A stretch of DNA of 32,141 nucleotides from Streptomyces sp. T39 (GCF_008042045.1 NZ_RDBP01000022.1:1-32141), one strand, 5' to 3'. Shown: positions 16,258 to 24,714, numbered from the stretch's first letter. Numbers and translations: made by a program. The notes: generated by a model from the sequence alone, not told the origin.

Positions 16258-16644
16258 GCATTCGAGTCTGAACCCGTCCGTGGAGGTGCGCACATCCACA
16301 CCGGGTGCGGCCGCCGGCGCCCTCGTCCGCCCGGGCGGCCTCGCGGGCGGGCGGTCTCGCGGACAGGCGGTCAGGGCCCGGACGTCAGTCCCTGGCCCAG
16401 GCGGCGGGCCGCTCACGGCCGCAGGTCCCGCTGCGCCACGCCGAGGTCCGCGGGCCGGATTTGAGCGGCCCGCAGCGGGTCCCCGCCGGGGCGGACGTCG
16501 AGTGGGGCGGACGCTCCGGTGCGACCTCGCCGCACCGCACGGAGACGATGCCCACCGGCCACTCGTGGGGCACGGAGGACGTCGGCTCCGTCGTGTCGTC
16601 CCAGGCGCACGGCCGTGAGCCCTCCGGCCGGGTGCGGGAGAGCG
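16258..16644. other. Intergenic region upstream of the DHA2 exporter
   Basis: These 387 bp separate the YbjN-like gene from the exporter, both on the minus strand. Two short minus-strand open frames (16385-16573 and 16413-16610) exist, but neither shows a recognisable family or a good ribosome site. The exporter promoter should lie between 16258 and about 16400. No clear palindrome was seen. Confidence 0.4.
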
Positions 16645-17166
16645 TCAGTCGGCCGGACGCCGGATCAGATGCGCGAACGCGTCCAGGTTGCGCGTGGACT
16701 CGCCCCGCGACACGCGCCAGGCGTACTCGCGTCGGATCGCGCTCTCGAACCCAAGTTCCAGCAGCGTGTTGAAAGCCCCGTCCGCTGCTTCCAGGATCGT
16801 GCCCAGCAGCCGGTCGAGCTCCTCGGGCGTGACCACGGACAGCGGCAGCCTGCCCACCAGATAGATGTCACCGAGCCGGTCGACCGCGTAACTCACCCCG
16901 TACAGCTTGAGGTTGCGCTCCAGCAGCCAGCGGTGGACGGCGGCGTCGTTCTCGTCGGGGTGGCGGATGACGAAGGCGTTGACGGACAGCGAGTGCCGGC
17001 CGACCCGCAGGGAGCACGTCGTCGACAGCTTGCGGGTGCCCGGGAGTTGGACGACGTAGGTGCCGGGTTCCGGGCTCTCCCAGTCGAGTTCGGCATCCCT
17101 CAGGGTCTGCTCGACGACCAGCGTGGTCTGCTCGGTGCGCTGCGTCGCGCGCTCTGCGTCAGCCAT
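16645..17166 (-). CDS. YbjN-domain protein (type III secretion chaperone-like fold)
   Basis: A 173-aa cytosolic protein with the YbjN fold, related in structure to type III secretion chaperones; no enzymatic role is known in actinomycetes. Visible features are LRDAELDWESPEPGTYVVQL, LSVNAFVIRHPDEN, the helix HRWLLERNLKLYGVSYAVD, GDIYLVGRLPLSVVTPEELD and the C-terminal FNTLLELGFESAIRREYAW. The start ATG 17166 follows the end of mshA by 14 bp, so the two genes very probably share a transcript. The pairing of mshA with a YbjN-like gene is, from memory, conserved in Streptomyces, which hints at a link to mycothiol or redox state, but this is unproven. Confidence 0.82.
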   Translation of the reverse strand: MADAERATQRTEQTTLVVEQTLRDAELDWESPEPGTYVVQLPGTRKLSTTCSLRVGRHSLSVNAFVIRHPDENDAAVHRWLLERNLKLYGVSYAVDRLGDIYLVGRLPLSVVTPEELDRLLGTILEAADGAFNTLLELGFESAIRREYAWRVSRGESTRNLDAFAHLIRRPAD

Positions 17167-17180
17167 GGTGGGAGCGTACG

Positions 17181-18521
17181 TCAGTGGTGGTGCGACCGCG
17201 TGCGGTGGCGGTGCTCGTGCATCGCGGCCGCGTAGACGTCGGCCGTCGCCGAGGCCGCCGTCCCCCAGCCGAAGGACTGGGCGTGCCGGGCCGCGGCCTG
17301 CCCCATCCGCTCGGCGAGCGAGGGGTTGCGCAGGAAGGCGGCCAGCACGTCCGCGTAGTGCTCGGGGTCGTGACCGGGGACGAGAAAGCCCGTCTCCTCG
17401 TCGCGCACCGCCACGGGCAGGCCGCCGACGGCCGCGGCGACCACCGGTGTGCCGGCCGCCTGCGCCTCTATGGCGACCAGGCCGAAGGACTCGCTGTACG
17501 AGGGCATGACCAGCGTGGAGGCGGCCCGGAACCAGTCCGCGAGCAGCTCCTGCCCGACCGGGCGCCGGAAGTGGACGACGTCGGCGATGCCCAGTCGCGC
17601 GGCGAGCTTCTGCAGGCCCTCCGGCTTGGCCAGTCCGCTGCCGCTCGGCCCGCCGACGACCGGCACGAAGATGCGGTGCCGCAGCGACGGGTCCCGCTCC
17701 AGCAGGACCGCGACGGCACGCAGCAGGATGTCGGGGGCCTTGAGGGGCTGGATCCGGCCGGCGAAGAGGGGGATGAACGCGTCCTGCGGCAGTCCCAGCC
17801 TGGCACGGGCGGCCGCGCGCCCGTCGGCGGGACGGAACACGTCGAGGTTCACGCCCGGGTGGACCACGGCGACCTTGGTGGGATCCGCCTCGTAGAAGCG
17901 GACGAGTTCGTCGGACTCCTCCGCGGTGTTGGCGATCAGACGGTCCGCGGCGGCGACTATCTGGGTCTCGCCGATGACCCGCGAGGCGGGCTCGGGGGTG
18001 TCGCCCTCGGCCAGCGAGGCGTTCTTCACCTTGGCCATGGTGTGCATGGCGTGCACCAGCGGGACGCGCCAGCGCTCGGCGGCGAGCCAGCCCACGTGCC
18101 CGGACAGCCAGTAGTGCGAGTGGACCAGGTCGTAGTGGCCGGGCCGGTGACCGGCCCAGGCCCGCATCACCCCGTGGGTGAAGGCGCACAGCTGCGGCGG
18201 CAGATCCTCCTTGGCGAGCCCTTCGTAGGGGCCCGCGTCGACGTGCCGCACCAGGACGCCCGGCGCCAGCTCGACCACGGGCCGCAGGCCGCCGGTGGTG
18301 GCCCGGGTGAAGATCTCCACCTCGATGTTGATGGCGGCGAGGCGCTTGGCGAGCTCGACGATGTAGACGTTCATCCCGCCCGCGTCGCCGGTGCCCGGCT
18401 GGTGGAGCGGGGAGGTGTGCACGCTCAGCATCGCGACCCGGCGCGGCTTCCGCTGCCCGCTGGGGAACCGGAGACGCGGGGCCATCCGGCTGCTGCCGAA
18501 TCGGGAGACGTACTGGCTCAC
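17181..18521 (-). CDS. mshA: D-inositol-3-phosphate glycosyltransferase, mycothiol step 1
   Basis: A 446-aa GT-B fold glycosyltransferase that joins N-acetylglucosamine from UDP-GlcNAc to 1-L-myo-inositol 1-phosphate, starting mycothiol synthesis. The N-terminal block [20 protein letters not shown] followed by [14 protein letters not shown] is diagnostic. The donor side holds [18 protein letters not shown] and [20 protein letters not shown] with the E-x7-E retaining motif. The GTG at 18521 begins [10 protein letters not shown] like other Streptomyces MshA, and GAGAGG lies upstream. A start at 18608 would add about 29 non-conserved residues. The C-terminus is His-rich ([12 protein letters not shown]). 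It precedes the YbjN-like gene by 14 bp. Confidence 0.95.
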   Translation of the reverse strand: MSQYVSRFGSSRMAPRLRFPSGQRKPRRVAMLSVHTSPLHQPGTGDAGGMNVYIVELAKRLAAINIEVEIFTRATTGGLRPVVELAPGVLVRHVDAGPYEGLAKEDLPPQLCAFTHGVMRAWAGHRPGHYDLVHSHYWLSGHVGWLAAERWRVPLVHAMHTMAKVKNASLAEGDTPEPASRVIGETQIVAAADRLIANTAEESDELVRFYEADPTKVAVVHPGVNLDVFRPADGRAAARARLGLPQDAFIPLFAGRIQPLKAPDILLRAVAVLLERDPSLRHRIFVPVVGGPSGSGLAKPEGLQKLAARLGIADVVHFRRPVGQELLADWFRAASTLVMPSYSESFGLVAIEAQAAGTPVVAAAVGGLPVAVRDEETGFLVPGHDPEHYADVLAAFLRNPSLAERMGQAAARHAQSFGWGTAASATADVYAAAMHEHRHRTRSHHH

Positions 18522-18985
18522 GTCGGCGGTCCTCTCGGGTGCGGGCACGGCGATGGACGGGGGTGGGGATCCCCGCACGCCCCTCAACAGCGGAACCGGG
18601 TCTTCCATTTCCGGGACGGGACCACTTTGCCAAATGATTGCCGAGATGCTGTCAGGCGGACCCGTCTCTTCCTGTTCCGCTGCCGCTCCGGGCCGTCCGG
18701 GCCACGGCTCCTCCGTGCCTGCGCCGTGCCTGCGCCGTGCCTGCGCCGCACCTGTCCCGCGTCCGCTTCCCCGCCCGTCCCGCGTCCGCTTCCGGGCCGG
18801 GGGCGGCGATCCGGTGACGGTCCCCCGGGCGGGCGGGCAGGGTCACGGCGGGGGCCGCCCGACCGGTACGGGCCCGGCGGACGGTGGCCCCGCCCGGGTG
18901 GGGTGGCGGCGGGCGGTCCGACGGCCCCGAAGGGTGAACCGCTCGGGCTGAGGACGCGGCGCAGGGCTCGCTTACCCTCGATGGC
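18522..18985. other. Divergent intergenic region with short tandem repeats
   Basis: This 464-bp gap lies between mshA (minus) and the methyltransferase gene (plus). It contains three exact copies of the 11-mer CGTGCCTGCGC (18714-18746) and two copies of a 17-mer (18754-18770 and 18777-18793). About 18600-18660 is less GC-rich and could hold the mshA promoter. TTACCCTCGAT lies just before the methyltransferase ATG. No gene was recognised. Confidence 0.5.
18714..18746. repeat. Three tandem copies of an 11-bp unit
   Basis: CGTGCCTGCGC is repeated exactly at 18714-18724, 18725-18735 and 18736-18746, followed by a degenerate fourth copy. This is a simple short tandem repeat between divergent genes; no function is suggested. 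Confidence 0.8.
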
Positions 18986-19768
18986 ATGAATCGCCCCGTC
19001 GGCACCGCCACCCGCGGGACGACCAACCCCAACCGTCTGCGCCGGATGGACCGCTGGATCGCGGCGGTCCACGGGCCCGCGCTGCGCCGCAGCGCGGCGC
19101 CGCCGGTCGCCGTCGACCTCGGGTACGGGGCGGCTCCCTGGACCGCGGTGGAACTGCTCCAGCGCCTGCGCACGGCCGACCCCCGCGTCGCCGTCGTCGG
19201 CATCGAGATCGACCCCGCCCGGGTCGCGGCCGCCGCACCCTGGGCGCGCGAGGGCCTCGCGTTCCGGCACGGCGGCTTCGAGGTGCCGACCGCCGGGCGG
19301 CCGGCGCTCATCCGGGCCGCGAACGTGCTGCGCCAGTACGACGAGGACGAGGTCGCGGCGGTGTGGGCCCGGCTGAGGGGCCGGCTGGCGCCCGGCGGAC
19401 TCCTCGTCGAGGGCACGTGCGACGAGATCGGCCGGCGTCACGTATGGGTGGCACTCGGGCCCGAGGGGCCCCGATCGGTGACGTTCGCGACCCGGCTCGG
19501 CTCGCTGGAGCGGCCGTCCGACCTCGCCGAACGGCTCCCGAAGGCGCTCATCCACCGCAACGTCCCGGGGGAGCCGGTCCACGCCTTCCTCCGCGACTTC
19601 GACCGCGCCTGGGCGGCGGCCGCGCCCTACGCCTCGCTCGGCGCACGCCAGCGGTGGATCAGGGCGGTCGGCGACCTGGCCCGCGACTGGCCCGTGACGG
19701 ACGGCGGACGGCGCTGGCGCCAGGGCGAGGTCACCGTGGCCTGGCACGCGCTGGCACCTGCGGCCTGA
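18986..19768 (+). CDS. Putative class I SAM-dependent methyltransferase
   Basis: A 260-aa protein with a Rossmann-type methyltransferase core. VAVDLGYGAAPWTAVEL is the SAM-binding motif I, VVGIEIDPARVAAA motif II with the acidic residue for the ribose, LIRAANVLRQYDEDEV the motif IV region and LAPGGLLVEGTCDEIGRRH post-motif. The unusual feature is the short acceptor part. The start at ATG 18986 lacks a clear ribosome site, so the mRNA may be leaderless or nearly so. Substrate unknown. It is divergent from mshA and followed by a hairpin. Confidence 0.78.
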   Translation: MNRPVGTATRGTTNPNRLRRMDRWIAAVHGPALRRSAAPPVAVDLGYGAAPWTAVELLQRLRTADPRVAVVGIEIDPARVAAAAPWAREGLAFRHGGFEVPTAGRPALIRAANVLRQYDEDEVAAVWARLRGRLAPGGLLVEGTCDEIGRRHVWVALGPEGPRSVTFATRLGSLERPSDLAERLPKALIHRNVPGEPVHAFLRDFDRAWAAAAPYASLGARQRWIRAVGDLARDWPVTDGGRRWRQGEVTVAWHALAPAA

Positions 19769-20128
19769 CGCTGCGGCGCGGCCAGGGCCCGAACCCGGCG
19801 GCCCGCGGCCGCCGTTACCGCCCGCGCACCGGCCGATCCGGCACTCTTCACCGCGCTTCGCCACGAACAGGACACCCACACGGGTGAACCTGACGAACAC
19901 GGGAACGGCGGGGCGTCGCCGCTCGTCAGTGACGGTGGAGCGGGGAGATGTGACACGCGTCGCGGATCGGCAGGCGGCGCGGGACGGGGCGGCGCGCACA
20001 CGGGGAGCCGAACTGCCGTGCGGCTCTGTCGCTTTCGCCGGAGCCATGACACCATCACGGTCGTCACCGCTAAGTTACTGACCGTTAATCGGATTTCACG
20101 GGCCAGGTGTTCGCCCGGAGGGGGAGTC
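19769..20128. other. Intergenic region and leader of the NlpC/P60 gene
   Basis: These 360 bp contain a terminator-like hairpin (19796-19814) and, near the downstream gene, the AT-richer stretch GTTACTGACCGTTAATCGG (20074-20092), a likely promoter element for the cell-wall hydrolase. An open frame from GTG 19884 to 20081 has no recognisable family and is not called. A cyclic di-AMP riboswitch, often found before such genes, was looked for but not convincingly seen. Confidence 0.45.
19796..19814. terminator. Hairpin after the methyltransferase gene
   Basis: CGGCGGCC (19796-19803) pairs exactly with GGCCGCCG (19807-19814) around a three-base loop, 28 bp after the stop codon, and is followed by TTACC. 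It is a short GC hairpin compatible with termination. Confidence 0.5.
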
Positions 20129-21229
20129 GTGCACCGTCGCCGCATCGCCACAGCCGCCGCGATCGCCGTCGTCAGCGCCCTGACCGCGCTGACCCTGTTC
20201 GCCTCGCCGGGCACGGCGTACGCCGCCCCCGATCCCCGGCCCGAGCCGCCCGCATCGGTCACCGTGCCCGGCGCGATGGCGCCGCCCGCGCCGAGCGCCT
20301 CGCTCGAAGCCGTCCGGCTGCGGATCGAGACGCTCTACCAGCAGGCCGCCTCCGCGACCGATGCGTACAACCTCGCGGAGGAGCGCACCCGCAAGCAGTC
20401 GGCGGAGCTCGTGACCCTGGCCGAGCGGATGGCCGCGGGCGAGGCCCGCATCGAGGAGCTGAAGAACCGCGCGGGTGCGGCCGCCCGCGCCCAGTACCGG
20501 GGCGGCGGCCTGCCCCCCGAGGCCCAGCTGGCCCTCACCGACGACCCGCAGCTCTTCCTGGACGGCATCGGCCGGATCCGCCAGGGCCAGAAGGCCACCA
20601 AGGACCTCATCGGGGAACTGAGCGAGGCCCAGGCCGACTTGGCCGCCTACAGCAAGGACGCCGGCCTCCAGTGGGAGAGGCTGGAGGACAACCGGGTCAA
20701 GCGGGAGAAGGCGCGCAAGGAGATCACGGAGAAGATCGCCGAGGCCAGGAAGCTCGAGGACAAGCTGCAGAAGGAGGAGCTGGAGCGGCTCCTCCAGCTC
20801 GAACGGCAGGCGCAGCAGCAGGCCCAGACGCAGTGGCTCGACTCCGGCATACTCCGCGAGATCGACGGCCGCGCGAGCGAGCAGGGCAAGAAGGCGATCG
20901 CCTTCGCCACCGCGCAGATCGGCAAGCCGTACGTGTGGGGTGCGGAAGGCCCGGCGTCGTACGACTGCTCGGGGCTCACCCAGTCGGCATGGGCGGCTGC
21001 CGGGCGGGGCATACCGCGCACCTCGCAGGAACAGTGGCGCCTGCTCCCCCGTATCGACATCAGGGACATGCGCCCCGGAGACCTGATCATCTATCACGCC
21101 GACGCCAGCCATGTCGGGATGTACGTGGGCAACGGCTCGATCGTCCACGCCCCCCGCCCCGGCCGCCATGTGACGCTGGCGGGCGCCGGTTCGATGCGGA
21201 TCCTCGGAGTCGTACGCCCCGACAGGTGA
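20129..21229 (+). CDS. Secreted NlpC/P60 peptidoglycan hydrolase
   Basis: A 366-aa exported cell-wall hydrolase, probably a D,L-endopeptidase that cuts peptide stems, similar to RipA or CwlO. The signal peptide is clear: VHRRRIATAAAIAVV, hydrophobic core, and a cleavage site after GTAYA near residue 32. Two long coiled-coil stretches follow (about 60-260, for example LEDNRVKREKARKEITEKIA and KLEDKLQKEELERLLQLER). The C-terminal NlpC/P60 domain has the catalytic Cys in YDCSGLTQSAW, His in DASHVGMYVG and the third residue in SIVHAPRPG. GTG 20129 is chosen because GGAGGGGGAG lies directly before it and the signal peptide begins there. The coiled coil probably blocks or positions the catalytic domain. 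Confidence 0.93.
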   Translation: MHRRRIATAAAIAVVSALTALTLFASPGTAYAAPDPRPEPPASVTVPGAMAPPAPSASLEAVRLRIETLYQQAASATDAYNLAEERTRKQSAELVTLAERMAAGEARIEELKNRAGAAARAQYRGGGLPPEAQLALTDDPQLFLDGIGRIRQGQKATKDLIGELSEAQADLAAYSKDAGLQWERLEDNRVKREKARKEITEKIAEARKLEDKLQKEELERLLQLERQAQQQAQTQWLDSGILREIDGRASEQGKKAIAFATAQIGKPYVWGAEGPASYDCSGLTQSAWAAAGRGIPRTSQEQWRLLPRIDIRDMRPGDLIIYHADASHVGMYVGNGSIVHAPRPGRHVTLAGAGSMRILGVVRPDR

Positions 21230-21608
21230 CACCCTCGGAGCCCAGCCGCGGTGCGTTCGGGAGCCGGGACGCGCCCCGGCTCCGAGTACGGGATCACGTG
21301 ATCTGCGTCCCACCGCACGGTCGGTGAGGCGTCCGGCGAGGCGGGGCGAAGGGCGCCGCCGGGCCCGCACCGGCCCGGCACGTGAGCTGCGCCACCCGGC
21401 ACAAAGGGCGAAAGGGACGAGGCGTCGATGAGCGCGTGACGTTCGTCATGGATCGGCGGCCAACTACGCCCCCATGCGCGGCATATGCCGCTGGCCTTTC
21501 GCCGATCACCATTCCGTTCGGCCGCCGCATACCGCTATGGTCCCCGTCTGGCGGGACGTCGTTCGTCGTCCTGCCGCGCCCTCGGGGGGAGGGAAGGAAA
21601 CAACACCG
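21230..21608. other. Intergenic region with two perfect palindromes
   Basis: These 379 bp hold the terminator of the hydrolase gene (21260-21283), the perfect 12-bp palindrome GATCACGTGATC (21292-21303) and another, CGGCATATGCCG (21479-21490), about 120 bp upstream of the phosphatase gene. GGAGGGAAGGAAA before the start is its ribosome site. The AT-richer 21500-21545 may be its promoter. No gene was recognised. Confidence 0.5.
21260..21283 (+). terminator. Terminator of the NlpC/P60 gene
   Basis: GGAGCCGGG (21260-21268) pairs exactly with CCCGGCTCC (21275-21283) around a six-base loop, 31 bp after the stop. No T-run follows. Confidence 0.65.
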
Positions 21609-22853
21609 ATGCCCGTACCCGTACCGCGACAGAGGAACGCCCCCGTCGCGGAGACCGCCCCAGGCGGGGCTACCGGAAGCGACCTGACGCTTCTGGTCAT
21701 CGAGGACGACCCGGCGGGCACCCTCAGCGTCCCGGAGCTCCTCGACGCGTCGGGCACCCGGGTCCGCATCCGCACCGCGCGCAACCTCACCGAAGCGGAG
21801 CGGCTCCTCACCGACGACGTGCACTGCGTGCTCGTCGACCTCGCCCTGCCCGGACGCACCCAGGACGAGGAGCTGGGCGCGCTCAAGCACGTCCTGCGCC
21901 TCGCGCCCCGGCACGCGGTGCTGGCCCTGACCGCCTCCGGCGACACCGAGCTGGCCGCCGAGGCGGTCCGCGTCGGCGCCCAGGACCACCTGGTCCGCGA
22001 GGAACTCGACGCCCGGCTGCTCACCCGCGCCGTCCGCTACGCGGTCGAACGCAAGCGCGCCGACGCCGCCCAGGTGAAGCTGGCCGAGTCCCGGCTGCGC
22101 GCCCAGGAGAACGCCCGGCTGGAGCGGGGCCTGCTGCCCACTCCCCTGCTGGAGGGCTCCGATCTGCGCTTCGCCGCGCGCTACCGCCCCGGCCGCTCCC
22201 GGGCACTGCTCGGCGGCGACTTCTATGACACCGTCCGCACCCCGGACGGCACGGTCCACGCCATGATCGGGGACGTCTGCGGCCACGGCCCGGACGAGGC
22301 GGCGCTGGGTGTGGAGCTGCGCATCGCGTGGCGTGCGCTGACCTTCGCCGGCCTCTGCGGGGACGAGCTGCTCTCCACGCTCCAGCGGGTGCTGGAGCAC
22401 GAACGGGAGAGCGACGAGATCTTCGCGACGCTCTGCACCGTGGACATCGCCCCCGACGGGCGGCGGGCGGGCCTGTGCCTGGCCGGCCACCCGGCCCCGC
22501 TGATCGCCCGCCACGGCCGGGCGGCCCATCTGCTGCCGTACGACGACGACGGCGGCCCGGCGCTCGGCCTGCTGCCCCGCGCCCGCTGGCCGCGCCGTCA
22601 GGTGGAACTGGGCGGCGTGTGGAGCCTGATGATGTACACGGACGGTCTGATCGAGGGCCGTCAGGGCCCGGCCACCCGGCAGCGCCTCGGCCAGGAGGGC
22701 ATGCTTGCGATGGTCAACCGACAGCTCGCGGCGGGCCTGGACGGCGAGGCGCTGCTCGAGGCGGCCGTCGGCGAGGTGCGCGAGATGAACGGCGGCGAAC
22801 TGACGGACGACGTGGCGGTCCTGCTCCTCAGCCGGCACGCGAAGCCCGCCTGA
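21609..22853 (+). CDS. Response regulator with PP2C (SpoIIE-type) phosphatase output
   Basis: A 414-aa fusion. Residues 25-145 form a receiver domain: acidic pocket E32-D33-D34, phosphoacceptor Asp77 in VLVDLALPG, and Thr108 in ALTASGD. The conserved lysine that normally follows is Arg130 (HLVREE). A helical linker (LAESRLRAQENARLERGLLP) leads to the SpoIIE-type PP2C domain with the metal-binding motifs GGDFYD (about 202-207), GDVCGHGPDEA, AGHPAPL, MYTDGLIEG and LTDDVAVLLL, so the phosphatase looks active. Such proteins dephosphorylate anti-anti-sigma factors in the partner-switching control of alternative sigma factors. ATG 21609 is selected because AAGGAAA lies upstream and the frame before it is unconserved. 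No histidine kinase or anti-sigma gene is next to it. Confidence 0.92.
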   Translation: MPVPVPRQRNAPVAETAPGGATGSDLTLLVIEDDPAGTLSVPELLDASGTRVRIRTARNLTEAERLLTDDVHCVLVDLALPGRTQDEELGALKHVLRLAPRHAVLALTASGDTELAAEAVRVGAQDHLVREELDARLLTRAVRYAVERKRADAAQVKLAESRLRAQENARLERGLLPTPLLEGSDLRFAARYRPGRSRALLGGDFYDTVRTPDGTVHAMIGDVCGHGPDEAALGVELRIAWRALTFAGLCGDELLSTLQRVLEHERESDEIFATLCTVDIAPDGRRAGLCLAGHPAPLIARHGRAAHLLPYDDDGGPALGLLPRARWPRRQVELGGVWSLMMYTDGLIEGRQGPATRQRLGQEGMLAMVNRQLAAGLDGEALLEAAVGEVREMNGGELTDDVAVLLLSRHAKPA

Positions 22854-23060
22854 CCGCTCCCCCGTGGCCCCGGGCCTTTGCCCTCCGGCGGGGCTGTGCC
22901 GCGGGAAGGCGCCGGCCCCCTCCGGCGCGGGCGGCCGCCGTCCGGAGCCGCGGGCCCCACCTGCCCGGAGCCGCGGGGCGCGCCCCCGCTGCCCGCCGGG
23001 CCGAAGCCGACGCGTGCCGCACGCCGTCCGTCCCGCCCGGGACCCTGCCCGGACATGCCG

Positions 23061-23085
23061 ACGGCGCCCGCGGAGCGGGCGCCGT
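23061..23085. terminator. Hairpin between convergent genes
   Basis: ACGGCGCCCGC (23061-23071) pairs exactly with GCGGGCGCCGT (23075-23085) around GGA. It lies in the 283-bp gap between the phosphatase gene (plus) and the DUF2516-like gene (minus) and can serve both. The remaining gap sequence is GC-rich with no gene. Confidence 0.75.
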
Positions 23086-23136
23086 TGCGGGTGGGCACAG
23101 GGCCGGCGGCGGGCGGACGCCCGCAGCCGTGGGCGG

Positions 23137-23481
23137 CTAACGGCCGCCGTTGTACGGGCCGTACGGTCCGTCGCTGCTCGATCCGCCGGGGCGCCGGCCG
23201 CCGCCCGAGACCTGCTGGAGGGCGGGGCGCACGTCCACGAAGAACACGATGGCGGCGATCAGTCCGGCGATCGACAGGAACAGCATCGAGAGCCACGGGA
23301 TGAGGTTCACCAGGGCGGCGAGGCCGAGGACGATCAGCCAGAAGGACTTCGTCTTCTTGTCGGCTGCACGGTAGGCGTCCTCACGGGCCACAGCGGCCAT
23401 GACCAGGGCGATCAGCGAGGTGGCGACGAACACCAGTTTGGTGATCATCCACAGCCCGAAGTCGAAATTTTCAGCCAACAT
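23137..23481 (-). CDS. DUF2516-like small membrane protein
   Basis: A 114-aa membrane protein. Three hydrophobic helices are visible: WMITKLVFVATSLIALVMAA, then after a charged loop (REDAYRAADKKTKSFW) LIVLGLAALVNLIPWLSM, and LFLSIAGLIAAIVFFVDV. The C-terminus is hydrophilic and rich in Gly, Pro and Tyr (GGSSSDGPYGPYNGGR). The pattern and the ADKKTK loop match the actinobacterial DUF2516 family, whose role is unknown. The start at ATG 23481 (MLAENFDFG) is preferred over the 15-residue longer form, which is basic and unconserved. It is downstream of the HbhA-like gene on the same strand, with a 134-bp gap. Confidence 0.85.
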   Translation of the reverse strand: MLAENFDFGLWMITKLVFVATSLIALVMAAVAREDAYRAADKKTKSFWLIVLGLAALVNLIPWLSMLFLSIAGLIAAIVFFVDVRPALQQVSGGGRRPGGSSSDGPYGPYNGGR

Positions 23482-23615
23482 CCTGGAACACCGCCTCGTC
23501 AGTCGTGTGTGCCGCCTCGCGGCCAAGGTACCTCCGGGGGAGCCGCCCGCGCGATGAGCCGGACGGGCACCGTGTCATGCGGCTCCCCCGCGGGTTTGCT
23601 CCCCGGGTCCGCGGG

Positions 23616-24197
23616 TCACTCCGCGGCGGGGGCCTTCTTGGCTGCGGCCTTGCGCACCGGCGCCTTGCGGGCGGCGGGCTTCTTGGCCCCGGCGTCCACG
23701 GTCTTCGGCGCGGCGGTCCCGGCCTGCCCGGCCTTCGGCTCGGTGTCGGGCTCGACGGCGACGGCGATCTCCACGATCTCCTCGGCCGTCTCGCCGCGCC
23801 AGGTCCTGACCGCCTGCTCGCCGTGCTCGGCGACCCGCTCGTAGGTCTCGCGGGCCTTGACCGCGTACTCGGCCGCCACGCCCACGCCGCGCAGGGCGAG
23901 GTCCTGGGCGGTCTCGCCGAGCTTCTTCAGGTCGGTGTCCAGGCCGCCGATCACCTCGGTCACCTTGGCTTGGATGGTCGCCTGGGCCTTGCCGGCCTGG
24001 GCGGACACCTTCTCCTGCACGACCTTGGGGTCGGTGTTGCGCACGGTCTCGAAGCGGCCGGGCGCCTCGGCGGCGAGCTGCTCCAGCAGCGCGGGCACCT
24101 TGCGGGCCTGCTGCACGGCGAGGTCGGCGGTGCCGGCGGCGAAGTAGAGGGGGGTCGGGTCGCTGAAGGTCTTGCGCAGGTCGTCGGTGATGGCCAT
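23616..24197 (-). CDS. Heparin-binding haemagglutinin-like (HbhA) protein
   Basis: A 193-aa protein resembling mycobacterial HbhA in layout. The N-terminal ITDDLRKTFSDPTPLYFAAG and TADLAVQQARKVPALLEQLA, and a long helical middle (AQAGKAQATIQAKVTEVIGG, LKKLGETAQDLALRGVGVA), are followed by a Lys/Ala/Pro-rich tail (GAKKPAARKAPVRKAAAKK). In mycobacteria this tail binds sulphated glycans. In a soil streptomycete a role in cell-surface, lipid or DNA binding is more plausible, but unknown. No signal peptide is present. GGAGGA lies a few bases before ATG 24197. It follows the XRE regulator gene by 34 bp on the same strand, so the regulator probably heads this operon. Confidence 0.85.
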   Translation of the reverse strand: MAITDDLRKTFSDPTPLYFAAGTADLAVQQARKVPALLEQLAAEAPGRFETVRNTDPKVVQEKVSAQAGKAQATIQAKVTEVIGGLDTDLKKLGETAQDLALRGVGVAAEYAVKARETYERVAEHGEQAVRTWRGETAEEIVEIAVAVEPDTEPKAGQAGTAAPKTVDAGAKKPAARKAPVRKAAAKKAPAAE

Positions 24198-24231
24198 GAC
24201 TGTCGTCCTCCCGAACGCAGTGGGGTTCTTC

Positions 24232-24660
24232 TCAGGTCGACTTCGGTTCGGCTTCGCCCTCGCCGGCCGTGCGGGGGCCGTCCTCGGGTGTGCCCTCGGC
24301 GCCGGCCGCAGAATCGAGTCCGTTCTCCTTGCGGAAGGACTCGTAGATCTGCAGCAGCACCTGCTTCTGGCGCTCGTTGATCGACGGGTCGGCGAGTATC
24401 ACCGCCCGCGTCTCCAGCGGGTCGCGCTCCTGCTCGTCGAGGATCCCGGCCCTGACATAGAGGGTCTCGGCCGAGATCCGCAGGGCCTTGGCGACCTGCT
24501 GGAGCACTTCGGCGCTGGGCTTGCGCAGCCCACGCTCGATCTGGCTCAGATAGGGATTGGACACCCCGGCGGCGTCGGCGAGCTGCCGCAGCGACAGCTG
24601 CGCACTGCGCCGCTGTTCGCGTAGGTAGTCACCGAGATTGCCGACGTTGAGCGATGCCAT
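24232..24660 (-). CDS. XRE-family transcriptional regulator
   Basis: A 142-aa regulator with one N-terminal helix-turn-helix of the XRE/Cro type, residues about 9-65: LGDYLREQRRSAQLSLRQLA, DAAGVSNPYLSQIERGLRKP and SAEVLQQVAKALRISAETLY. A helical part (SINERQKQVLLQIYESFRKE) may dimerise the protein, and the tail is acidic. ATG 24660 (MASLNVGNLG) is preferred over an upstream in-frame ATG at 24678, which would give an unconserved basic lead. The 28-bp palindrome at 24687-24714 directly before the gene is probably its own operator. It heads a probable operon with the HbhA-like gene. Confidence 0.92.
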   Translation of the reverse strand: MASLNVGNLGDYLREQRRSAQLSLRQLADAAGVSNPYLSQIERGLRKPSAEVLQQVAKALRISAETLYVRAGILDEQERDPLETRAVILADPSINERQKQVLLQIYESFRKENGLDSAAGAEGTPEDGPRTAGEGEAEPKST

Positions 24661-24686
24661 GCCCCGATGGTGCCGCATCTCTGCTA

Positions 24687-24714
24687 ACTATTGCAAGCAA
24701 CTGCTTGCAATAGT
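24687..24714. promoter_or_regulatory. 28-bp perfect palindrome, likely operator of the XRE regulator
   Basis: ACTATTGCAAGCA (24687-24699) is the exact reverse complement of 24702-24714 with AC in the centre. It lies 26 bp upstream of the regulator start and 102 bp upstream of the AraC-type gene on the other strand. On the minus strand, TTGCAA and a TAGTTA/TTAGCA stretch can serve as -35 and -10, so the palindrome would overlap the promoter, as expected for autorepression. Confidence 0.78.

Noticed and set aside
16385..16610. Two short minus-strand open frames between YbjN and the DHA2 exporter
   Set aside because: Both lack a convincing ribosome site and recognisable motifs. They may be chance frames of high-GC DNA.
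19884..20081. Small plus-strand open frame starting at GTG
   Set aside because: No ribosome site of note and no recognisable family. It overlaps the promoter region of the hydrolase.
19769..20128. Cyclic di-AMP (ydaO-type) riboswitch before the NlpC/P60 gene
   Set aside because: Such riboswitches often precede these genes, but the conserved blocks could not be matched. Only a weak GGGTGAACC-like piece was seen.
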